DNA from: JABWAJ01 sp038323375
Lineage (GTDB): Bacteria; Bacteroidota; Bacteroidia; Chitinophagales; Saprospiraceae
DNA length: 64,000 nucleotides
Reading direction: 5' to 3'
NCBI GenBank assembly: GCA_038323375.1
Contig: JBBQGV010000006.1
Span: 42,386-106,385, forward strand
In this document: piece by piece, positions 52,700 to 60,342 of the stretch
How positions within the stretch are numbered: the first letter of the stretch is position 1
Layout: each line of letters starts with the position of its first letter
The notes under the pieces: model-generated
The model's database searches: none
What the model was told of the DNA's origin: nothing
The model's input: the letters and a program-made list of their open reading frames with translations, nothing else
Translations under genes and position numbers: made by a program

Positions 52700-52848
52700 A
52701 AGTTTTCGTTGCCTTCTAAAGGCTTTGGTGAAAAAGACCGTCAAAATTCAAGACCTATTGTCGCTCATCAAACAAAGCAACCTGATTTCAGGTTGCCGGT
52801 TGTTACGCTATTTTATCCGGAATGGCGTTTTAACCTGACTACATTTTC

Positions 52849-55800
52849 ATGATGAGAAAAACTACCCTGTTTCTAATTGGAATATTTGGTCTGACAACGA
52901 TCTGCGCTGCGCAGTCGCCCGGGCTGTCCAATCTGAGAAGTAGGGTTGCATTACCAAAGACAGGCGAAGCGATTACCGACACGCGCAGTTGGGTTCCGGA
53001 ATCGGTCTTTGTAAGCGACAAAATAACGGGAAACCGCCTCGACACCACGTTCTACCGCGTCGAAAACAATCGCCTGTTTTGGCTGAAAAGTCGCCCGGAT
53101 TCTGTGCTGGTCGCCTACCGCGTGCTGCCGTTCAACCTGGGGCAGCCATTTTTGCGATTGGATACCGCCCGCCTCCTTGCCGATAATGCCCCCGACGCCC
53201 CGCCCGGCTTGCGCTACAACCCTTATGACACCCGGGAAAGTGGAGGTCTTTTCGACGCCAAGGGCATAGACTACAACGGCAGTTTTTCGCGGGGTATTTC
53301 TTTTGGCAACAGCCAGGATCTTGTGCTCAATTCCAATTTCAACCTCCAGTTATCGGGCAATCTCGGCGACGGCATCGAAATCCTGGCCGCCATTACCGAC
53401 GAAAATATCCCCCTGCAACCGGAAGGCAATACCCGCCAATTGCGCGAATTTGACCGTATTTTTATTCAACTAAAAAAAGGCACCAACCGCCTTATTGCCG
53501 GCGATTACGAATTGCGGCGCCCCGACAGCTATTTTGTCAACTATTTTAAAAAACTCCAGGGCGCCACCTTCAGCACGGCCTTCAAAACCAGCGAAAAAGG
53601 CCAGGTGCAAACGACGGCCAGCGTGGCCATCTCGCGGGGACAATTTGCGCGCAATACGATTGCGCAGCAGGAAGGCAACCAGGGCCCTTACAAACTCAAC
53701 GGCAATTCAGGCGAACGCTTCATCATCGTACTGGCCGGAACGGAAAAAGTTTGGATAGACGGCAAACTGCTCGCGCGTGGCCTCGAAGCGGATTACGTCA
53801 TTGACTACAACCGGGGCGAGGTGCTATTTACCAACCGGCAACTCATCACCAAAGACAGCCGGATCATTGTGGAATTTGAATATTCCGACCAGGGTTACCT
53901 GCGCTCGCTGACTGCCTTTAACGCCGATTACCAACAGGATCGCTGGCACCTGCACCTCAACTGGTTTGCCCAGCAGGACAGTCGCAATTCCACCGGCGAC
54001 CAAAACCTAAGCGACGCCCAAAAGCGGGCCTTACAAGCCGCCGGCGATAAGCTGGCTTTAGCCTCGGGTATTGATACCCTCGAAGAGTTTTCCGCTTTTC
54101 GCGCCACCTATCAATTGCGCGACACCTTGCTGCAATGCGGCAACCGCGACACGCTGGTTCGATATTTACAGCTTTCTTCCGATGCCGAAACCGCCCGCTA
54201 TACGGCGCGTTTTTCTTTGGTCGGCGATGGCAACGGCGACTACATTCTCGACGATGTCCAGGCGGCCAATGAACGCACTTACCGCTGGGTGGCACCCGAC
54301 AATACCTGTCGGCCAAGGGGCAACTACGCGCCGGTGGTGCAGTTGGTGGCGCCAAAACAGCAGCAAATTTTAGCCGCCGGTGCGGATTACCGCTTTTCCA
54401 AAAACGGAATCATCAAAACAGAAGTGGCGCTGAGCCGCAACGACCTAAACCGGTTTTCGGATCTCGATCAGGAAGACGATGCCGGGATCGCAGCGTTCAC
54501 CAATATTCAGGAAACTTTCCTTTTAGGATCGGATACTAATGCCTGGAAGCTGGAAACAGCCGTGGCTTATGAATTCGTTCAGCGCAATTTTAAGGCGCTG
54601 AACCCTTACCGCGACCCAGAATTTTTGCGCGACTGGAACATCGCGAACCAGCAAGGTGTGGGTGTAGCGCCACCAGCCAATGAACATTTGGCCCGCATGA
54701 ATTTATCCTTGCTCCGAAAAAATTGGGGGAATCTGCAATACGGATTCAGTACTTTTTTACGCGATTCGCTGTACACCGGTCTCCGCCACAGCGCATCCCT
54801 GCAATGGCTGCGCAAAGGCTGGGAAGTGACCGGGGAAGCCAGCCTGCTGACTACGGACGAAACCACCCAGCGTACCCGTTTTTTCCGCCCCCGGGCCACA
54901 ATTTCCAAAACAATCCCACAGTTAAAAAACTGGCGCTTTGGGCTGAACGGAGAGCGGGAAAAAAGCGATCGCCGGGCAGTGAACAACGATACCTTGCTTG
55001 CAACCAGCTTCTTTTACGACCGCCTTAGGATCTTTGCGGAAAGCGTCGCCTCGGAAACCGCCAACCTGAGTCTCTCTGCTACTCGGCGTTGGGATTATAC
55101 GCCTTTCGGCGAAACCTACCGTTCGTTGAGCGTGGCCACGGAATACCACGCGGCGGGGTCGTGGCAATTGGACAAAGCCGTCCTGTGGAGCGGGAGTCTG
55201 GGCTACCGGGAGCTGGAAGTTTCCGCAACCGCGCCGGCGTCGCTGATGCCCACCAGTACCTTTTTGGGGCGTATGGATTTCAACGGTAGTTTTTTCAAAG
55301 GCGCGATTCGGGCAGTGACCGTGTACGAACTCAGCGCCGGGCAGGAGCCGAAATTATCATTTACGTATGTGCCCGTAACGCCGGGTTCCGGCACCCATGT
55401 TTGGTTGGATTCGCTGTACAACAACGACGGCAAAATTCAGGCTTACGAAATGGAAATTGCGCCGTTTCAGGATCAGGCCGACTACATCCGGGTTAGCAGC
55501 GTGACGGACGAGTACGTGCGCACCGATAATGCAAGTTTGAATTACAGCGTGCAAATCGAGCCGCGCGCCGTGTGGTTTGCCGCCAAAGACTACCGCAAAG
55601 CGTTCAGCAAATTTTCGATCATTTCATCGCTCCAAATCAACCGCAAAACCCGCGAAGCGCCGGGGGTAGACGCCTGGAATCCCTTCCAGTTGGCCATTCC
55701 GGACACGGCTCTCGTTTCGGTCAGCCTCAATGCGCGCAACACTCTGTTTTTTAACCGCGCCGATCCTCGCTATGACATCCAGATAGGGGAATCGGATCTT

Positions 55801-56367
55801 CGGAGCCGGATTGTACAGATTTCGGGTTTTGAAAGTCGCCGGACGCTCGAATATTTCCTGCGGAGCCGTTGGAATCCGTCTGCACGCTGGAGCATTCAAC
55901 TTGGACTAACGCAAGGCCGCCGCGAAAGCGATTCGGAATTTTTTGACACCCGCGATTTTCGGATTGAATCCTGGAAAACGGAACCGCAAGTGACCTTTTT
56001 GCCATCCAAAACCTTCCGAACCATTGTTCGCTACCGCTTGCAGCGCGACCGAAATACGCTCGGCGACACCGGGGAAACGGCGCTGCAAAATGACCTGAGC
56101 ATTGAAGCTGCCTACAACCAATCCACCAAATCTTCGCTGCGACTGCGCGCTTCCTACATCGCTATTAATTTTGAAGGGCAGGCCAATTCTCCAGTGGGCT
56201 TTGCGCTACTAAATGGCTTACAAAATGGCCAAAACTACCTGTGGAACTTGGGGTTGGATCGCCAGTTGGGCAAAAACCTGCGCCTTTCTTTGAGCTACGA
56301 GGGCCGCAAAACGGGGAAGGCGGATATGGTGCATGTTGGACGGGCACAGGTGACGGCGGTTTTTTAA
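52849..56367 (+). CDS. Large outer-membrane beta-barrel-like protein of unknown function
   Basis: 1172 residues with a signal peptide (FLIGIFGLTTICAAQ). The N-terminal third contains SFSRGISFGNSQDLVLNSNFNLQLSGNLGDGIEI, ADYVIDYNRGEVLFTNRQLI and VEFEYSDQGYLRS. These phrases recall SprA-like outer-membrane proteins, but the protein is half the size of SprA and lacks its repeated units. The rest is rich in alternating aromatic/polar strands typical of barrels (for example RLRASYIAINFEG, LRLSLSYEGRK) and ends AQVTAVF, like many barrels ending in Phe. A conserved but uncharacterised Bacteroidota type, in my judgement. Solo end C of the MITE family begins two bases after its stop. Confidence 0.75.
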   Translation: MMRKTTLFLIGIFGLTTICAAQSPGLSNLRSRVALPKTGEAITDTRSWVPESVFVSDKITGNRLDTTFYRVENNRLFWLKSRPDSVLVAYRVLPFNLGQPFLRLDTARLLADNAPDAPPGLRYNPYDTRESGGLFDAKGIDYNGSFSRGISFGNSQDLVLNSNFNLQLSGNLGDGIEILAAITDENIPLQPEGNTRQLREFDRIFIQLKKGTNRLIAGDYELRRPDSYFVNYFKKLQGATFSTAFKTSEKGQVQTTASVAISRGQFARNTIAQQEGNQGPYKLNGNSGERFIIVLAGTEKVWIDGKLLARGLEADYVIDYNRGEVLFTNRQLITKDSRIIVEFEYSDQGYLRSLTAFNADYQQDRWHLHLNWFAQQDSRNSTGDQNLSDAQKRALQAAGDKLALASGIDTLEEFSAFRATYQLRDTLLQCGNRDTLVRYLQLSSDAETARYTARFSLVGDGNGDYILDDVQAANERTYRWVAPDNTCRPRGNYAPVVQLVAPKQQQILAAGADYRFSKNGIIKTEVALSRNDLNRFSDLDQEDDAGIAAFTNIQETFLLGSDTNAWKLETAVAYEFVQRNFKALNPYRDPEFLRDWNIANQQGVGVAPPANEHLARMNLSLLRKNWGNLQYGFSTFLRDSLYTGLRHSASLQWLRKGWEVTGEASLLTTDETTQRTRFFRPRATISKTIPQLKNWRFGLNGEREKSDRRAVNNDTLLATSFFYDRLRIFAESVASETANLSLSATRRWDYTPFGETYRSLSVATEYHAAGSWQLDKAVLWSGSLGYRELEVSATAPASLMPTSTFLGRMDFNGSFFKGAIRAVTVYELSAGQEPKLSFTYVPVTPGSGTHVWLDSLYNNDGKIQAYEMEIAPFQDQADYIRVSSVTDEYVRTDNASLNYSVQIEPRAVWFAAKDYRKAFSKFSIISSLQINRKTREAPGVDAWNPFQLAIPDTALVSVSLNARNTLFFNRADPRYDIQIGESDLRSRIVQISGFESRRTLEYFLRSRWNPSARWSIQLGLTQGRRESDSEFFDTRDFRIESWKTEPQVTFLPSKTFRTIVRYRLQRDRNTLGDTGETALQNDLSIEAAYNQSTKSSLRLRASYIAINFEGQANSPVGFALLNGLQNGQNYLWNLGLDRQLGKNLRLSLSYEGRKTGKADMVHVGRAQVTAVF

Positions 56368-56368
56368 G

Positions 56369-56400
56369 TAGTGTCTGTCTTTAGAGTCCGATAGCGGTGT
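56369..56400 (+). mobile_element. MITE family, solo left end (copy C)
   Basis: TAGTGTCTGTCTTTAGAGTC and the following CGATAGC match the first 28 bases of copy B with two differences (A for G at one site), then similarity stops. No right end was found nearby. Confidence 0.7.
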
Positions 56401-56602
56401 TCATCTTCAAAACCAGGGTTATCGAATATGGGATTGATGTCCTGTATTCCAATGGTACCTGGCCTTATCAGATTTATATGTTCCGTATATTCGCCCGGAG
56501 AAGAACGGATACCGAACAGCGATGCGCCGGGTGGCTTTTCGAAATGGTATGCGAATGCCGACCGGGTTTGGAACCCTGCCGGTGTTGATAAAAAAACACC
56601 AC
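56401..56602. other. Leader region of galK with a possible minus-strand coding remnant
   Basis: About 200 bp without a start-to-stop gene. The minus strand stays open and reads protein-like FAYHFEKPPGASLFGIRSSP, then EYTEHINLIRPGTIGIQDIN; this may be a remnant of an unidentified gene, or chance. No promoter consensus was seen. Confidence 0.3.
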
Positions 56603-57763
56603 ATGATGCCAGCGACAAAGGATACGGAAATTTTAAACGAACCAACCACCGCGCCCGATGCAGTAACCGTGCAGGCACCGGGGCGCATCAACCTCATCGG
56701 CGAACATACCGACTACAACGACGGCTTCGTGCTTCCCGCCGCCATTGACCGCAAAATAACCGTGCGGGCACACCGCAACGGTACGCCGTCGGCGGTCAAG
56801 CTGACCGACAGCAGTCAACAGCACTCTTTTTCATTTGACCTTCGCGATTTTTCGCCATTGGAAAAAGGCTGGCAGAACTACGTCATGGGCGTGGTCAGCG
56901 AGCTGCAAAAGTTGGGCGGTGCAATTGGCGGCTTCGACGCGGAGTTCGAGGGTGACGTGCCCATTGGCAGCGGCATGAGCTCGTCGGCAGCGCTGGAGTG
57001 CAGCTTCGCCACTGCCTTGAATGAATTGTTCGGGCTTGGTTTCGGCAAACGGCAACTCATCGAGACCTCACAACGGGCGGAGCACAACTTCGTCGGCATC
57101 AAATGCGGCATCATGGACCAGTTCGCCAGCGTGATGGGCAAGAAAGACCACGTGATCTTATTAGACTGCCGCAGCCTCGAATTCCAATACTTCCCGCTTG
57201 AATTGGGAACTTACCATCTGCTGCTGCTGAATACCAATGTATCCCACTCGCTCGCCTCCTCGGAGTACAACACCCGTCGGGCGGAATGCGAGGAGGGGGT
57301 GTCGGTTTTACAAAAGGAATATCCCGGCATTGAGAACCTGCGGGATGTAAGTCTGGAACAAGTAGTGGCCAACAAGGTAAAAATGCCGGAGCATATTTTC
57401 CGCCGTTGCCACCACGTAGTCTCCGAAAACCAGCGGGTGCTGGATGCCACGAAAGCCTTGCTGGCAAGCGACTTCAAAGCACTGGGCAAATTGATGTATC
57501 AGTCGCATTTCAGCTTGCAAAACGACTACGAAGTGAGCTGCCCGGAACTCGATTTCCTTGTGCGGCAAACCCTCGATAAAGATTACATCCCAGGCAGCCG
57601 GATGATGGGCGGCGGCTTTGGCGGCTGCACCATCAACATGATTGAAAAAGGCCGGGTAGCGGAGTTTGTGGAACAGGTTTCAAAAATCTATCGAGACCGT
57701 TTCGGCATTGACCTGACGCCCATTGAAGTCGCCATCGGCGATGGTGCAACAGTTATCCAATAA
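56603..57763 (+). CDS. galK: Galactokinase (GHMP kinase)
   Basis: Phosphorylates galactose at C1 with ATP (Leloir pathway). 386 residues from ATG 56603; the longer frame from 56522 has no family character. Galactokinase signature PGRINLIGEHTDYNDGFVLP near residue 25, the GHMP ATP-binding loop PIGSGMSSSAALECSF, the catalytic region KCGIMDQFASVMG, and the C-terminal motif SRMMGGGFGGCTINM. All are intact. Other gal genes (galT, galE, galM) are not adjacent. Length is standard. Confidence 0.95.
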   Translation: MMPATKDTEILNEPTTAPDAVTVQAPGRINLIGEHTDYNDGFVLPAAIDRKITVRAHRNGTPSAVKLTDSSQQHSFSFDLRDFSPLEKGWQNYVMGVVSELQKLGGAIGGFDAEFEGDVPIGSGMSSSAALECSFATALNELFGLGFGKRQLIETSQRAEHNFVGIKCGIMDQFASVMGKKDHVILLDCRSLEFQYFPLELGTYHLLLLNTNVSHSLASSEYNTRRAECEEGVSVLQKEYPGIENLRDVSLEQVVANKVKMPEHIFRRCHHVVSENQRVLDATKALLASDFKALGKLMYQSHFSLQNDYEVSCPELDFLVRQTLDKDYIPGSRMMGGGFGGCTINMIEKGRVAEFVEQVSKIYRDRFGIDLTPIEVAIGDGATVIQ

Positions 57764-57957
57764 CTAAAGTAAATGCTCGATTTTTCTAACGACGATTATT
57801 GTTCGGGTTATCGAAATGCCCCAGGATGAAATCCAGTCGGGATACCGGTCTGGGTCATACGGGATAAGAGACTTTAAATAATTACCTATATTGCGCCTTA
57901 TTAAAATTTACAACCTGATATCTGATATCTTAAATCTAACGTCTAACGTCTTTCAAA

Positions 57958-59268
57958 ATGAGTTTCTGGAACCGCCTTTTTGGAAATCACGATTCGGAAG
58001 TCCCACAACCGGACATCAAATTTGGGCGGTACAGCGATGCCTACAAGACAGAAGCGCAACACGAAGCCTGGGATCGGGCGCTCACGCAATTTGAAACGCA
58101 GGACTATCTGGGCGCTTACCTCGCTTTTCTGGAATACCTCAAAGACCCCGAAGAAGGCAACGTATACTGGCAATTAGATGGCGACCAACTGTGTTTTGAA
58201 TTGTATCAGGGTTCCAAAAAAATAAACGGATACGCCGACGCGAATAAAGTAAAAATCGAAGCCAAAATCGTCAAAACGCAAAGCCTGAGCACGGCGGTTC
58301 TACGGCGTCTGATGGAGCAAAACTTCAGTTTACAATACAGCCGTTTCGCACTCGACCCCAACAACAACCTCACCATCGTATTCGACACATATACCCTCGA
58401 CGGCTCGCCGTACAAACTGTATTATGCCTTAAAAGAACTCGCCACCAACGCCGACAAGCAGGACGATTTGCTGATGGACGAATTTGCCAACCTTGAACCT
58501 GTTGAAGTAGCACACCTGAAATCGGTGCCGGAAGCAGAAAAAGAGGTAAAATACGCCTGGTTGGAAAAAGAAATCCGGGAAACGCTGGAAGAAATTGAAC
58601 GGGGCAAATTGGACAAAAACCAATACCCGGGCGGTATCTCCTATCTGTTGCTCAATTTGGTTTACAAATTGGACTACCTCATCAAGCCGGAAGGTTTCAC
58701 CATGGAAACCCTGGAACGGGTACACCGGCTGTATTTTGCGAAGGATGAACGCACGGTAGCGCAGAAAAATCTGCTGTTTTTCAAAGAGTTACAAAAATTG
58801 GCAACCCGACCCAAAGCGGCTTTTTTTAAAGAAATGTACCGCGTGCCGGCCACTTTCGGCATCACCACCTCTGTTGGGCACGAACAGGTTGTGCAGGTGC
58901 TCTCCAGCGAATTGCCAAAAATGGACTGGTACCAAGAGAACGGCTACGACAAAGTCGCTTTAGCCATACCCACCTATATTGTGGGCAAATGCCTGTTCAA
59001 TTTTGCCATCCCAAAATACGACCGGTTGCTGTTCCATCTTTATTTCCGCATCACGGAAGCTGGCTACTTCAAAGCCTTAGGTTTCCAGGAAAACTTTCGG
59101 GAAAACAACGGTGCTGCTTTCCAGAAAAAAGCCATCAAAAGGGCCATCGAGCAGATCACAGAACCGTACCGCAATGTTACGCCCGATCCTGATTTGCTGG
59201 TTTTCGATTCTCCTGCAACCTTTGCACGATCCTATCTGGTGATGATGATGGAGATGAAGATCAGATAA
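57958..59268 (+). CDS. Uncharacterised cytoplasmic protein with YbjN-like middle domain
   Basis: 436 residues, no signal peptide, highly charged. The N-terminus MSFWNRLFGNHDSEVPQPDIKFGRYSDAYK and the segment LGAYLAFLEYLKDPEEGNVYWQ lead into a roughly 120-residue region (VKIEAKIVKTQSLSTAVLRRLMEQN, NNLTIVFDTYTLDGSPYKLYYALKELA) that has the look of a YbjN/type III chaperone-like fold. The rest is helical (VEVAHLKSVPEAEKEVKYAW, GISYLLLNLVYKLDYLI). I cannot name the family with confidence. The following TPR-like membrane protein gene has its own -7-like box, so cotranscription is uncertain. Confidence 0.7.
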   Translation: MSFWNRLFGNHDSEVPQPDIKFGRYSDAYKTEAQHEAWDRALTQFETQDYLGAYLAFLEYLKDPEEGNVYWQLDGDQLCFELYQGSKKINGYADANKVKIEAKIVKTQSLSTAVLRRLMEQNFSLQYSRFALDPNNNLTIVFDTYTLDGSPYKLYYALKELATNADKQDDLLMDEFANLEPVEVAHLKSVPEAEKEVKYAWLEKEIRETLEEIERGKLDKNQYPGGISYLLLNLVYKLDYLIKPEGFTMETLERVHRLYFAKDERTVAQKNLLFFKELQKLATRPKAAFFKEMYRVPATFGITTSVGHEQVVQVLSSELPKMDWYQENGYDKVALAIPTYIVGKCLFNFAIPKYDRLLFHLYFRITEAGYFKALGFQENFRENNGAAFQKKAIKRAIEQITEPYRNVTPDPDLLVFDSPATFARSYLVMMMEMKIR

Positions 59269-59294
59269 CCATCCTTATATAAGTCAGAAATTAT

Positions 59295-59302
59295 TAACTT
59301 TG
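59295..59302 (+). promoter_or_regulatory. -7-like promoter box
   Basis: TAACTTTG fits TAnnTTTG, 27 bases before the ATG at 59330 and 26 bases after the previous stop. No clear -33 TTTG; it would lie within the upstream gene. Confidence 0.4.
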
Positions 59303-59329
59303 CGCGCCGTTGAAAAAGAGGCTAAAACT

Positions 59330-59938
59330 ATGTTTGTAATCCATCCTTATTTGAAATTTGCCCTGATCGCTGCGCTGACTGCGGGCGGAGTTGCTTTGTG
59401 GGCATTGTTTGGTTTTTGGTATGGAATCTGGTTCCTGCTGGTGGCTATCGTACTCCTTGTAGGGTACTTAATTCTGGGTACCATCGGACCGGCTGCGAAA
59501 GCCATCCAGGTATCCGACTTTGACAAAGCGGAAAAACTGCTCAACCTGACGCTCAAACCAAACTGGCTCTATTCTGCCAACAAAGCGTACTACTATATCC
59601 TGAAAGGTACCATTGCATTGGCTCGTAAGGACACCGATGAAGGTGAAAAGTGGCTGAAAATTGCAGAACAGATCAAACTGCCCAGCGACAATGAACGCGC
59701 TATGATTCAGTTGCAATTGGCAACTATCTCCGCCAACAAGCAAAAATGGAATCAGGCGCAGATCCACTACAAAAACCTAAAAATGTTGAAGATCACTGAT
59801 CCCAACATCAAGGAACAAATGAAGCAGTTTGAAGTGGCTTTTGAGAACCGGGGCCAAGCCAAAGCCGCCATGCGCATGGGGGGGCAAAGCGGGATTTTCC
59901 AGCCCGGCGGCAAGCGGAGGCGGCCCAAGATGCGGTAG
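59330..59938 (+). CDS. Membrane-anchored TPR-like protein
   Basis: 202 residues from ATG 59330 (MFVIHPYLKFALIAALTAGG); a TTG at 59300 is inside the -7-like box and unlikely. Two transmembrane helices (about 8-25 and 28-50) precede a cytoplasmic helical-repeat region: FDKAEKLLNLTLKPNWLYSANKAYYYILKGTIALARKD, WLKIAEQIKLPSDNERAMIQLQLATISANK and QIHYKNLKMLKI, which look like three degenerate TPRs. A basic, Gly-rich tail with a G7 run (59878-59884) ends the protein (GGKRRRPKMR). Function unknown; conserved small TPR membrane proteins of this layout occur in Bacteroidota. Confidence 0.75.
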   Translation: MFVIHPYLKFALIAALTAGGVALWALFGFWYGIWFLLVAIVLLVGYLILGTIGPAAKAIQVSDFDKAEKLLNLTLKPNWLYSANKAYYYILKGTIALARKDTDEGEKWLKIAEQIKLPSDNERAMIQLQLATISANKQKWNQAQIHYKNLKMLKITDPNIKEQMKQFEVAFENRGQAKAAMRMGGQSGIFQPGGKRRRPKMR

Positions 59939-59963
59939 TTTATGGATGTTAAAATCCTTTCCT

Positions 59964-60203
59964 ATGCTCGTATCAAAACACCGCTACTTCCTGGCGTTTC
60001 TGTTTTCCGCCATTACCATCAGTATGCTCTTCATTTTAGTCGCGGTGGAACTATACCCGGTGCTAATTCTGTCAACCCTTGGCGAGCAATACAACATAAC
60101 GGTCTACAATGCTGCTTCCTCCGAACGATCCCTGCGCATCATGCTGATCATGGCCGCCATCGGCACTCCCTTGGTCATCAGCTACACCGTTTTTATTTTC
60201 TGA
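59964..60203 (+). pseudogene. C-terminal remnant of cytochrome bd oxidase subunit II (cydB-like)
   Basis: 79 codons: RYFLAFLFSAITISMLFILVAVELYPVLILSTLGEQYNITVYNAASSERSLRIMLIMAAIGTPLVISYTVFIF in outline, of which the core YNITVYNAASSERSLRIMLI matches the last two helices of CydB (family pattern SLTIYNASSS, then an aliphatic helix). A full CydB is about 340 residues with nine helices, so more than three quarters is absent, and the usual basic tail after the last helix is also lost. No cydA is nearby. Probably a relic of a deleted or rearranged oxidase operon; a short expressed membrane protein cannot be excluded. Confidence 0.65.
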
Positions 60204-60342
60204 ACCTTTAGGGGAAGGTGAAAATGGATGAGACGAGTTACTAAATTTAAAACATTAAGAAAACCTTAACCCCCTTTCCGGGAATATCGTCTTAAACTCG
60301 CCACATTAAGTGTGGTCTTAGTCCCACAAAAAGCAGACAAGG

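Noticed and set aside
56401..56602. Minus-strand frame reading FGIRSSPGEYTEHINLIRPG
   Set aside because: Protein-like but without start, family or supporting neighbour; left as an unproven remnant.
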